A DNA stretch of 22,820 bases from DATAJX01 sp964601735 (lineage in GTDB: Bacteria; Pseudomonadota; Alphaproteobacteria; UBA2136; UBA6156), in assembly GCA_964601735.1 (NCBI GenBank), contig CAZROO010000019.1:1-22820 (forward strand), given 5' to 3'. Positions 6,145 through 12,882 of the stretch are shown in pieces. Numbering within the stretch: the first letter of the stretch is position 1; every line of letters begins with the position of its first letter. The notes under the pieces were generated by a model that was not told the origin of the DNA, searched no databases, and was given only the letters and a program-made list of their open reading frames with translations. The translations under genes were made by a program, and so were the position numbers.

Positions 6145-6360
6145 CTAGTGGCCGCTGCTGGGTTTGGCGAGTTTGGCGTCGTACAGGTACACCCGCGAGC
6201 AGTAGGGGCAGACCACGAAGCTGGGTTTGCCTGCGGCGTCATCAACCATAGTGAGGTAGACGCGCGGGTGTTTGGAGAATTGCGGGCCGTCGCAGGCGAC
6301 GCGTAAGCTGCCGGTGGTGAGGCGTTCGCCTTTGTGGTCGGGCAAGATGGCTTCGGTCAT
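6145..6360 (-). CDS. CHCC-type zinc-finger domain protein (NDUFS6-like)
   Basis: The 71-aa protein has the zf-CHCC pattern: C23 and H31 in VACDGPQFSKHPRVYL and C51/C54 in FVVCPYCSRVY. The family includes mitochondrial complex I subunit NDUFS6, and small homologues are common in alphaproteobacteria, where a role with complex I is inferred rather than proven. It is the last gene of a minus-strand run with two DsbA-type genes (16-nt gap). Its TAG immediately adjoins the ogt TAG on the other strand with no spacer. Confidence 0.85.
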   Translation of the reverse strand: MTEAILPDHKGERLTTGSLRVACDGPQFSKHPRVYLTMVDDAAGKPSFVVCPYCSRVYLYDAKLAKPSSGH

Positions 6361-6376
6361 GGCTGAGAGACTATCA

Positions 6377-7108
6377 CTAGTTCGATGATGGGTTAAGCCA
6401 GTAGTCGTTGGCCTGGATGATGTCTTCGCCCGTATTGATGCGGCGCACGTAGGTACCGAGGTTGGCGGCAGGTAGCGAATCGTTCGACAACAGGTAGCCG
6501 TTGAGGATGAGCTGCGGCGCCGGGCCGAGGCCCAGCGATTGGCCCTGGGCGATGTCCTGGTTGAGCGTGTCGACCAGTTCGGCGGTTTTGTTCTTGAGCC
6601 AGTCCTGCTGTTTGGAAAGTGGCAGGCCTGCCTGCTCGAGCACCGTCAGCAGGTCGCCGCCCTGGGCGGTGGGCTGGCCTTCGAGCGCGTGCATGAACGG
6701 CATGGTCAGGCCTTCGCGGCGGGCGATTTCGGTGATGAGGCCGCCATCGGTGTTTTGCGGGTTGGCGGGCCAGAATTTGTAGACCACGCGCAAGCTCTGG
6801 TTGCCGGCGTTTTGCAGCGCGCGGTCGACCTGCGCGCGGCAGGGGGCGCAGGCGGGGTCGGTGAAGACAATCAGCGTGGCGGCGGCGTTGGCGTTACCGA
6901 ACTGGAGATTGTGGCCGAAGATGGGAGCTTCGATGCGCCGGGGCGCTTTGCCCGGTGTGGCCGCCGCGTGGTACGGCGGAATTTGCACGGTGGGGCTGCC
7001 CCACCACTCCCACAACAGGTGCACCAGGTTGAGCGCCAGCAGCACCAGTACGCCCGCCACCAGGAACGGTAGCAGTGACGGCGTGGCGACCGACGTGCGG
7101 CGAACCAT
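6377..7108 (-). CDS. Membrane-anchored DsbA-like thiol oxidoreductase
   Basis: The 243-aa product has one N-terminal membrane segment (about residues 12-34) followed by a periplasmic thioredoxin-fold domain. The active site is C87-A-P-C90 in VFTDPACAPCRAQV. The cis-proline is probably P198 in GLGPAPQLILNGYLL, and between them lies a helical insert as in DsbA/DsbG proteins. It probably handles disulfides of exported proteins while anchored to the inner membrane. It starts 17 nt after the stop of the soluble DsbA gene and precedes the zinc-finger gene by 16 nt, which suggests one operon. The substrate and redox direction cannot be read from the sequence. Confidence 0.78.
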   Translation of the reverse strand: MVRRTSVATPSLLPFLVAGVLVLLALNLVHLLWEWWGSPTVQIPPYHAAATPGKAPRRIEAPIFGHNLQFGNANAAATLIVFTDPACAPCRAQVDRALQNAGNQSLRVVYKFWPANPQNTDGGLITEIARREGLTMPFMHALEGQPTAQGGDLLTVLEQAGLPLSKQQDWLKNKTAELVDTLNQDIAQGQSLGLGPAPQLILNGYLLSNDSLPAANLGTYVRRINTGEDIIQANDYWLNPSSN

Positions 7109-7125
7109 GAAAGGCCCCGTGACGG

Positions 7126-7845
7126 TTACTTTTTACCGGCCAACTGTTTGTCGATGATTTTGGTGAACTCGTCTTCCGGCAGCGCACCCGAGATGACTTC
7201 TCCATTGATGAGGAAGTAGGGCGTGCCGCGGGCGTCGACCGAGGCTGCGTCCGTCAGGTCTTGCGCGATGTTGGCCTTGGTGGTGGCGCTGGCGCGGTCG
7301 GCATTGAACTTTTTCATGTCCAGTTTCAGGCTTTTGGCGGTGTCGGTGTAGAGCTTGTCGCCGAGCTTATCCTGGTTTTCAAACATGGTTTTGGCGAACT
7401 CCCAGAACTTGCCCTGCTGGTGCGCGGCGGCGGCGGCCTGCGCGGCGGGCATGGCATTTTTGTGGAATTCGAGCGGCAGGTACTTGAACACCCAGCGGAT
7501 TTTGCCGTTATAGCGCTTTTGCAGGTTGAGGATGGTGGGTTCGACCTTGTAGCAGAACGGGCATTCGAAGTCGGCAAACTCGATGATGGTAATGGGTGCA
7601 TTGGCCGGGCCCTTGGTGGGAGTGTAGGCGCGAACCATGCGCGCGACGGCCTCACGCTGCTTTTTTTGCTGGTAGGCGTTGATGCTGTCCATGATTTCGT
7701 TGCCGTGACCGGCGATGTAATCGCGGACGATGGCCTCGACATCGGCCTTGGACAGCCCTGATGGATTCGGGGCGGCGTGGGCTGCCGGGGTGCTGGCACC
7801 GAGAAGGCTGACAGTGAGGGCGGTGAAGGCGAACAGGTGGCGCAT
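7126..7845 (-). CDS. DsbA family periplasmic thiol:disulfide oxidoreductase
   Basis: The 239-aa product has a signal peptide cleaved near AAHA|AP (residue 24). A helical N-terminal segment (about 31-72, VEAIVRDYIAGHGNEIMDSI, resembling the dimerising region of Com1/ScsC-type proteins) follows. The thioredoxin fold carries active site C95-P-F-C98 (EFADFECPFCYKVEP) and cis-Pro209 in RGTPYFLINGE. It would introduce or isomerise disulfide bonds in the periplasm. AAGGA lies 7 nt before the ATG. It is the second gene of the lipoprotein, DsbA, anchored DsbA-like, zf-CHCC cluster. I give no specific dsb symbol because the paralogue type is not certain. Confidence 0.88.
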   Translation of the reverse strand: MRHLFAFTALTVSLLGASTPAAHAAPNPSGLSKADVEAIVRDYIAGHGNEIMDSINAYQQKKQREAVARMVRAYTPTKGPANAPITIIEFADFECPFCYKVEPTILNLQKRYNGKIRWVFKYLPLEFHKNAMPAAQAAAAAHQQGKFWEFAKTMFENQDKLGDKLYTDTAKSLKLDMKKFNADRASATTKANIAQDLTDAASVDARGTPYFLINGEVISGALPEDEFTKIIDKQLAGKK

Positions 7846-7866
7846 GGTGGTGTCCTTATCTGGTTA

Positions 7867-8070
7867 TTAATTGGGAATGTCGGCAGGGTTGGGTTCGTGG
7901 GCCGCCGGCACCTTAGGGTCCGGCGTGGGGATCTCTTGCTTGGGCTGGCCGGGGAAAGGCTCGCGCGACCATTCGTCTTCGTAGCAAATCGGGCAATGGA
8001 TGTTGGAGGCGGTGCAGGCGGCCAAGAAGGCCAGAGGCAAGAGGATGAGCGGCGCGAGGAGCTTTTTCAT
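7867..8070 (-). CDS. Small lipoprotein with CxxC motif
   Basis: The 67-aa product has a lipoprotein signal (MKKLLAPLILLPLAFLAAC) with lipobox LAAC at Cys19. The mature part is about 49 residues: TASNIHCPICYEDEW with a C-P-I-C pair close to the lipid anchor, then a Pro/Asp/Glu-rich tail ending PNPADIPN. It is not a family I recognise. It lies 21 nt upstream of dsbA in the same direction and follows the rpsT terminator, so it is probably the first gene of the thiol-redox cluster. The CxxC next to dsbA genes hints at a redox or metal-binding role, but this is inference. Confidence 0.7.
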   Translation of the reverse strand: MKKLLAPLILLPLAFLAACTASNIHCPICYEDEWSREPFPGQPKQEIPTPDPKVPAAHEPNPADIPN

Positions 8071-8102
8071 GGGCGCAAACCTGACACAGCAATGGATAAA
8101 AC

Positions 8103-8124
8103 GAAAGGGCCTTGCGGCCCTTTC
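8103..8124 (-). terminator. Rho-independent terminator of rpsT
   Basis: On the minus strand a perfect 9-bp stem GAAAGGGCC/GGCCCTTTC with loop GCAA is followed by GTTTTAT. It begins 14 nt after the rpsT stop codon. Confidence 0.8.
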
Positions 8125-8138
8125 AAACTTTGAACAGC

Positions 8139-8405
8139 TTAAGCCTTTTTGGCGGCGATGCGGGCGGCCAGGCGGCTGGTTTTGCGTGCGGCGGCACCCT
8201 TGCTGATGGCGCCCTTTTGCGCGCCCTTGGCGAGTTCGCTCATTGCGGTTTTGAAAGCCGCGGCAATGGCCTCTTTTTTGCCGGAAGCCAGCGCCTGTTC
8301 GAAACCCTTGAGGAAGGTGCGCAGGCGGCTGCGGCGCGCGACGAGGCGCTCGTTGCGGGCAGTGTCTTGACGGACGCGCTTGCGTTGTTGGGCGGTGTTG
8401 GCCAT
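8139..8405 (-). CDS. rpsT: Small ribosomal subunit protein bS20
   Basis: S20 is a three-helix protein that binds 16S rRNA in the 30S body. The 88-aa basic product has the typical start MANTAQQRKRVRQDTARNER, the RRSRLRTFLKGFEQAL helix and the C-terminal GAISKGAAARKTSRLAARIA. The length is normal. It has its own promoter (-35 overlapping the stop of the upstream gene) and terminator. Proximity of rpsT to dnaA is a common alphaproteobacterial arrangement; here a 394-aa gene lies between them. Confidence 0.97.
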   Translation of the reverse strand: MANTAQQRKRVRQDTARNERLVARRSRLRTFLKGFEQALASGKKEAIAAAFKTAMSELAKGAQKGAISKGAAARKTSRLAARIAAKKA

Positions 8406-8435
8406 GTTTTGTGTAATTCCTCTATTAGTGGCGGG

Positions 8436-8464
8436 CTTTTAGGGGGTTAAAGCTCAGGTGTCAA
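8436..8464 (-). promoter_or_regulatory. Sigma-70-type promoter of rpsT
   Basis: The minus strand has a perfect -35 TTGACA (8459-8464), a 17-nt spacer and -10 TAAAAG (8436-8441). The -35 box includes the stop codon of the upstream aldo/keto-reductase-like gene. The start point would be about 25 nt before the rpsT ATG. Confidence 0.65.
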
Positions 8465-9645
8465 GCCACAAAATAGGGCGCCGGGTCGGGGTGGTCGGGC
8501 TGGGTTATGGCCGGGAGCAGGGTGAGGAGGTCTTGGGGCTTGGCCAGCGCCCCGGCGATACCCGGCAGCGAGGCGGCAAGGTTAAACGCCGATAAGGCCG
8601 GATTGGCGGAAATACTTGTGGAATCGGGCATAGCCTGGAGCAACCGGGCGGTGGCGGCGCCTGCCGCGGCGTGGCCCAGCGCGGCGGCGTGGAAGGCAAG
8701 GCGCTGGAGGGATTCCATATATGGGGCGGCTTCGGGGCGGTTGAGCCGGTGCCAGGCCAGCAGGGTGGGCGGCAGGGCCTGGGTAGCCCAGGCCAGGCCG
8801 TGGGCCGGGCTGAGGAAGGGGGTTTCGCCCCGGCCGAGGATGGCAAGCAGGCTGAACAGGGGCTGGCCATTCACCGTGGGCCAGCCGCCGAGGGCGTGGT
8901 GCAGCTTTTGTTCGGTGCCGGCGGCAGATTCGAGTGCGGCAAGGGCTTCGGCTTTGGGGACGGCGGGCTCGGTTAAGGGAATGGATTGGCCGTCGGCACG
9001 GTGCAACTCGGTGGTGTGGGTGGCTACCACTGCCCAGCCGAGGCGGGCGGCGTATTCGAGTGGGCTGATATGCTCTTTGTGATGGAGGCAGGTGGGCCGG
9101 TGGAGTTGGGCGGTGGCGGTGAAGTTGAGCGGGGCCATGAGCGCGCGCAAGCCGGGGCGTTTGCGGCGGCCGTGGATTTTTTGGGTGGCGGCTTCGGCGA
9201 TGCTTAACCATTCGTGCAGCGGTAACGTGGCTTGGGTGGCGATGCCGTAATGGGCGATATGGCCTTGCCTGGCGAGATGCTCGAGCTGGGTGAGGGCGGT
9301 GATGTCGGGGTTGTTGCCGCGCCAAAAGAAGAGGTCGAGCGGTTGCGGCGGGGCTTCGACGGTGTCGCTCTCGAGCGCGAGGACGAGGGTGTCGCGGGCG
9401 ATTTTTGGTGGCAGGTGAAGCGAGGCGAGTGTGCGCGGGCTGAACAGCCAGGCGTTGATGCCGTGTTGCCAGGCGGTGAGGAGGAGGTCGCCGCGCGGGA
9501 CGTAGGCACGGAGGTCGAGCCACAGCTTGCCCGCCGTGAAGCCCAGCGACTCGCGGAATGCCGCCGGGTTGAGGCGAGGATGCTGCCGCCAGCAGTCGTT
9601 GATGTGCTGTTTGGTGGCGTCGGCGGCGGTGAGGATGACCGGCAT
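8461..9645 (-). CDS. Divergent aldo/keto reductase-like protein, probably without the catalytic tetrad
   Basis: The 394-aa protein only distantly resembles a known family. Several segments fit the aldo/keto reductase TIM barrel in order: TAWQHGINAW (like the AKR 'aGinffDTA' strand), LDLFFWRGNNPDITALTQLEHLARQGHIAHYGIA (like 'DlyllHrpdp...l..lv..GkiryiGvS'), LHRPTCLHHKEHISPLEYAARLGWAVVA (like 'YnllhR..e.ellpyareeGigvia') and SLPGIAGALAKPQDLLTLL near the end. The Asp of the second strand and the His of 'llHrpd' are replaced (L and W/R), so it may not be an active reductase. No signal peptide is present. It is divergent from dnaA across a 297-nt spacer. An unrelated function cannot be excluded. 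Confidence 0.5.
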   Translation of the reverse strand: MPVILTAADATKQHINDCWRQHPRLNPAAFRESLGFTAGKLWLDLRAYVPRGDLLLTAWQHGINAWLFSPRTLASLHLPPKIARDTLVLALESDTVEAPPQPLDLFFWRGNNPDITALTQLEHLARQGHIAHYGIATQATLPLHEWLSIAEAATQKIHGRRKRPGLRALMAPLNFTATAQLHRPTCLHHKEHISPLEYAARLGWAVVATHTTELHRADGQSIPLTEPAVPKAEALAALESAAGTEQKLHHALGGWPTVNGQPLFSLLAILGRGETPFLSPAHGLAWATQALPPTLLAWHRLNRPEAAPYMESLQRLAFHAAALGHAAAGAATARLLQAMPDSTSISANPALSAFNLAASLPGIAGALAKPQDLLTLLPAITQPDHPDPAPYFVA

Positions 9646-9680
9646 GACGCAGGGATGACAGGCGCGGGCGGCGGCGTCAA

Positions 9681-9840
9681 ATACTAAGAGAGAAATGGCG
9701 GAATAGTTGGACGGGCGTGAAAGAGGGGAGAGGTCAATACATGAGGGAAAAAATAAAGCGGGGTAGGTAAGTGCTTGAGAATTTTAGGGCAAGAGAAATG
9801 TTGCGGAGGAAAGGTCTTGTGGAGGGGGGAGAGGGGGTTT
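9681..9840. other. Purine-rich intergenic stretch upstream of dnaA
   Basis: The 297-nt spacer between the divergent 394-aa gene and dnaA holds no gene. Much of it is strongly purine-biased on the plus strand, ending in a G-run cluster (GGAGGGGGGAGAGGGGG near 9821-9837). I looked for DnaA boxes of the TTATCCACA type and for an AT-rich unwinding region and found neither. Confidence 0.5.
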
Positions 9841-9894
9841 AGGTTTCGCACCGCTTTGAAGGGGACCCTCGGGGGAGGGAGCGCAACAAGGAAC

Positions 9895-9926
9895 CGGTGT
9901 GAGGGCACAAGCTGCGCCTCACACCG
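9895..9926 (+). promoter_or_regulatory. Perfect 10-bp hairpin in the dnaA leader
   Basis: The inverted repeat CGGTGTGAGG/CCTCACACCG has a 12-nt loop and ends 16 nt before the dnaA ATG. It is not followed by a T run, so it is not a Rho-independent terminator. It could be an operator dyad or an RNA stem affecting dnaA translation. The start region lacks a strong Shine-Dalgarno sequence (only GAGAG). Confidence 0.55.
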
Positions 9927-9942
9927 AATGGAACGAGAGTAA

Positions 9943-11436
9943 ATGAATTTGACTACGCTGACACCCGCCATACAAGCCAAACCTCAGGGAACGCCTCGGG
10001 GCGTTGTGGCCGATGGCGCGCTGGCAGCGATGACGGATGTGCCGGGATGGTGGGGCACGTTTGTGCAGGAGTTGAAGAAGGCCGCCGGTAGCGAGGCCTA
10101 TAACACCTGGTTGCGCGATTTGCGTTTTGGCGAACAGAACGGCACGCAGGTAGTGCTGGTGATTCCGACCGTGTTTGCCGCCGACCTGGTGCGGCGTGAA
10201 TTTGCCCCGATGCTGGGCCGCGTGGCTGTGCAGATGGCAGGCGAAGGCACAACGGTTGAAGTGCGCGCGCCGGGTGAACTACCCAAGCAGGCGGTGCAGA
10301 AGATGGTTGAACAGCCCTCGCCGTCTGCGGCGGCTGAAACGGCGGCGCCCGCCGCTACGCCCGCCTGGCAGGAAGCGAGCCAACTGGAAGCGCGTTATAC
10401 TTTTGACACTTTTGTGATGGGCCCCAACAGCCAGTTTGCCTACACTGCGGCGCAGCGCGTGGCCGAGGATATCATTGCCGGGGTGGTGGGCCAGATGTCG
10501 CAAGCGAGTGGGTTTAATCCGTTTTTCATTCACGGCGGCGTGGGCCTGGGCAAAACCCACTTGATGCAAGCCGTCGGCCACGCGGTGCTGGAAAAGAATA
10601 GCGGCAAAAAGGTTTTGTATTTAACCGCCGAACAGTTTTTGAACCGCTTTGTGCGTGCGATGCGAGACCGTACCACCATCGGCTTCAAGGAAATGTTCCG
10701 TAGCGTGGATATGCTGCTGGTGGACGACGTGCAGTTCATTGCCGGCAAGGAATCGACGCAGGAAGAATTTTTCCACACCTTCAACACGCTGGTGAGTTTG
10801 GGTAAGCAGATTATTTTGACTGCCGACCGCAGCCCGCACGAGTTGCCGGATCTGGAAGAGCGTCTGAAAAGCCGGTTGGGCAGCGGCCTGACGGTGGAAA
10901 TGCACGTGCCGGGCGTTGAAACGCGCTTGGCCATTCTGACCCAGAAGGCTGAAGAACGCGGGCTGGACCTGCCCGCCGAGGTGGCCCAGTTTTTGGCCGA
11001 GAGCATTGCCAGCAACGTGCGCGAGCTGGAAGGCGCGCTCAACCGCCTGGTGGCCTTTAGTCAGCTCACAGGCAATACGGTGACCATCCAGTTTGCCCGC
11101 GAGCAGCTGCGCGACCTGCTGCGCACGCAGGTGAAGATTGTGACGATTGAGGACATTCAGCAGGCGGTGGCGACGCACTTCAACCAGCGGCTCTCCGACC
11201 TGCTTGGCCCGCGCCGCCCCAAGGACCTGGCACTGGCGCGACAGGTGGCGCAGTACCTGTGCAAGCAATTGACCACCAAGAGCTATCCGGACATCGGCCG
11301 GGCGTTTGGCGGCCGCGACCACACCACGGTGATTCACGCCGTGCGCAACGTGGAGAATTTGCTGCCGCGCGACCCTGCCCTTGCCGAGGCTATTGCTATA
11401 TTGCAGCGTCAATTACGCGGTACTTCCGCCTCGTAA
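9943..11436 (+). CDS. dnaA: Chromosomal replication initiator protein DnaA
   Basis: DnaA opens the origin. The 497-aa product has domain I (WWGTFVQELKKAAGSEAYNTWLRDLRF), an Ala/Pro-rich domain II linker (about residues 115-145), then the AAA+ domain III starting YTFDTFVMGPNSQFAYTAA, with Walker A GGVGLGKTHL, Walker B MLLVDDVQFI, and sensor region LTADRSPHELPDLEERLKSRLGSGL. Domain IV has the DNA-binding signature PRRPKDLALARQVAQYLCKQLT and GGRDHTTVIHAV. An alternative start at 10030 (MTDVPGWW) would drop a 29-residue extension. ATG 9943 is kept, though no strong ribosome site decides between them. A large hairpin precedes it. It is followed by dnaN after 75 nt. Confidence 0.97.
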   Translation: MNLTTLTPAIQAKPQGTPRGVVADGALAAMTDVPGWWGTFVQELKKAAGSEAYNTWLRDLRFGEQNGTQVVLVIPTVFAADLVRREFAPMLGRVAVQMAGEGTTVEVRAPGELPKQAVQKMVEQPSPSAAAETAAPAATPAWQEASQLEARYTFDTFVMGPNSQFAYTAAQRVAEDIIAGVVGQMSQASGFNPFFIHGGVGLGKTHLMQAVGHAVLEKNSGKKVLYLTAEQFLNRFVRAMRDRTTIGFKEMFRSVDMLLVDDVQFIAGKESTQEEFFHTFNTLVSLGKQIILTADRSPHELPDLEERLKSRLGSGLTVEMHVPGVETRLAILTQKAEERGLDLPAEVAQFLAESIASNVRELEGALNRLVAFSQLTGNTVTIQFAREQLRDLLRTQVKIVTIEDIQQAVATHFNQRLSDLLGPRRPKDLALARQVAQYLCKQLTTKSYPDIGRAFGGRDHTTVIHAVRNVENLLPRDPALAEAIAILQRQLRGTSAS

Positions 11437-11441
11437 ATACA

Positions 11442-11453
11442 AACCGTATACGG
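11442..11453. other. 12-bp palindrome between dnaA and dnaN
   Basis: ACCGTATACGGT is a perfect dodecamer palindrome directly after the dnaA stop and just before the stem-loop at 11454. It could be a protein-binding dyad for dnaN transcription; no known binding-site consensus is recognised. Confidence 0.3.
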
Positions 11454-11474
11454 TGCCTGCTGCACAGGCATTTT
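11454..11474 (+). terminator. Weak terminator-like stem-loop after dnaA
   Basis: TGCCTG-CTGCA-CAGGCA followed by TTTTG lies 17 nt after the dnaA stop. The stem is 6 bp and the T run short, so it is more likely an attenuating hairpin than a strong terminator between dnaA and dnaN. Confidence 0.35.
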
Positions 11475-11511
11475 GCTTGAGAAAAAAGCACTCCCCGCGT
11501 AGGGTGCGGCC

Positions 11512-12627
11512 ATGAAACTCAGCATCTCCAGAGAAACTTTATTCAAGGCCCTGCGCCACATGAGCGCGGTGGTCGAAAAGCGTACCAGTGTGGCCATTTT
11601 GGGCAACGTGCGCCTCAAGGCCGAAAACAACCAGTTGGAAACCATCGCCACCGACAGCGACATGAGCGTGCGCGCCGTGGCCGAAGCGTTTGTGGATACG
11701 CCCGGCGTGACTACCGTGGGTGCCATCAAGCTGTTTGAGATCGTCAGCAAGATTCCCGAAGGCGTGATGGTGGCTCTGGAACTGGACGACGGCGGCAGCC
11801 GCCTGGCCGTGAGCGCCGGCAAGGCCAAATTCAGCCTGGCGACGCTGGGTGCCGAGGCTTTCCCCGACATGAGCAAGGTGGATGGCGGCGTGAGCTTCAG
11901 CCTGAGCGGCGCCGACACCAAGAAGTTGCTCGACCGCGTGAGCTTTGCCGCCAGCAGCGACGAAACCCGCGCTTACCTGACCGGCGTTTACCTGCATATC
12001 GTGACTCTTGACGGCAAGCCGACGCTGCGTGCCGTGGCCACCGATGGCCACCGCCTGGCCAAGTGCGACTTGGAAGCGCCAGCGGGTGCTGCCGAGATGC
12101 CGGGTGTGATTCTGCCCAAGAAGTGCGTAAGTGAGCTGAAAAAGCTGGCCGAAGAAAACAAGGACATCAGCTTTACCGTCAGCGAAAAGAAAATCCAGGC
12201 CGAGGCCGGTGACGTGACGCTGACTTCCAAGGTGATTGATGCGACCTATCCGGATTACGAGCGCGTGATTCCCGCCAGCAACCCGGCTGAGCTGACCGTG
12301 AGCCGCCGCTTGCTGCTGCAGGCCGTGGGCCGTGTGAGCATTCTGAGCCATGAAAAGACCCGCAGCGTGCGCTTCGGCATTATGGAAGGCCATGTGATGC
12401 TGACCGCCAACAACCCCGACCAGGAAAACGCCAGCGAAGACGTGAAAGTGGCCTATGATGGTCCGAGCATGGATATCGGTTTCAATGCGCGTTACCTGGA
12501 GGATATCGGCGGCCAAGTGGGTGCCGATGACGTGCAGATGTTTGTGAAGGATTCGGCCAGCCCGGTGCTGGTGCGCGACCCGGCGGATGCGACGACGCTG
12601 TTTGTCGTGATGCCGATGCGCGTTTAA
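11512..12627 (+). CDS. dnaN: DNA polymerase III beta sliding clamp
   Basis: The ring-shaped clamp tethers DNA polymerases to DNA. The 371-aa product has the typical beginning MKLSISRETLFKALRHMSAVVEKR, LAILGNV-type (VAILGNVRLKA) and ATDSDMSVRA segments of domain 1, FAASSDETRAYLTGVYLHI and AVATDGHRLAKCDLE in domain 2, and the family C-terminus SASPVLVRDPADATTLFVVMPMRV with the M-P-M-R-hydrophobic end that lines the partner pocket. The length is normal. AGGG lies about 7 nt before the ATG. It stands in the order dnaA-dnaN-recF-gyrB. A copy of the 73-bp repeat lies shortly after its stop. Confidence 0.97.
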   Translation: MKLSISRETLFKALRHMSAVVEKRTSVAILGNVRLKAENNQLETIATDSDMSVRAVAEAFVDTPGVTTVGAIKLFEIVSKIPEGVMVALELDDGGSRLAVSAGKAKFSLATLGAEAFPDMSKVDGGVSFSLSGADTKKLLDRVSFAASSDETRAYLTGVYLHIVTLDGKPTLRAVATDGHRLAKCDLEAPAGAAEMPGVILPKKCVSELKKLAEENKDISFTVSEKKIQAEAGDVTLTSKVIDATYPDYERVIPASNPAELTVSRRLLLQAVGRVSILSHEKTRSVRFGIMEGHVMLTANNPDQENASEDVKVAYDGPSMDIGFNARYLEDIGGQVGADDVQMFVKDSASPVLVRDPADATTLFVVMPMRV

Positions 12628-12634
12628 ATTCTAC

Positions 12635-12739
12635 TGGGACGGGGCGTTTTTCATTTTTCCTGGCCCTGCGCTCCTCACGTACTAAAGTGTACGCTGCGGT
12701 GCTCGGGACGTCGGAGAAAATGAAAAATCCCTCCCGCCC
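12635..12739. repeat. Interspersed palindromic repeat, copy A
   Basis: The 73-nt core (12651-12723) matches the copy at 22629-22701 with only a few differences. Its centre is CGTAC-TAAAGT-GTACG, flanked by imperfectly paired arms (CCTGCGCTCCTCA versus the reversed CCCGAGCACCGCAG). Outside, 11-bp arms TTTTTCATTTT/AAAATGAAAAA pair exactly and run on into imperfect GGGACGGGG/CCCTCCCGCCC. It can form a stem of about 100 nt between dnaN and recF and may act as a bidirectional terminator. Confidence 0.8.
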
Positions 12740-12813
12740 AGCGAATGTAAAAAGAGTTTCAATTCAAGGTTGCCACTACAAGAAAAGAACGAATTGAGAA
12801 GAGCGCCGGATTG

Positions 12814-12868
12814 AAAACAGCGCATGGGTTACCGCCGGCCTCGACGAGAGTCGAGGCCGCGCTGTTTT
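12814..12868 (+). other. Two-tier hairpin in the recF leader
   Basis: The outer arms AAAACAGCGC (12814-12823) and GCGCTGTTTT (12859-12868) enclose the inner arms GGCCTCGAC/GTCGAGGCC around loop GAGA (12837-12858). The two stems stack directly on the 3' side, giving 19 perfect pairs with one 13-nt bulge (12824-12836) on the 5' side. It ends 14 nt before the recF ATG. It may act as a terminator for dnaN or as a leader structure controlling recF. Confidence 0.7.
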
Positions 12869-12882
12869 AAAAGAGGGAATAG

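Noticed and set aside
9646..9942. Chromosomal origin (oriC) before dnaA
   Set aside because: Gene orientation switches here, but I find no TTATCCACA-type boxes, no AT-rich unwinding region, and no change in the sign of G/C bias in sampled lines.
10621..11412. 263-aa minus-strand ORF opposite dnaA
   Set aside because: Shadow of dnaA; no motif or ribosome site. The same holds for the long minus-strand frames opposite dnaN, gyrB and resB.
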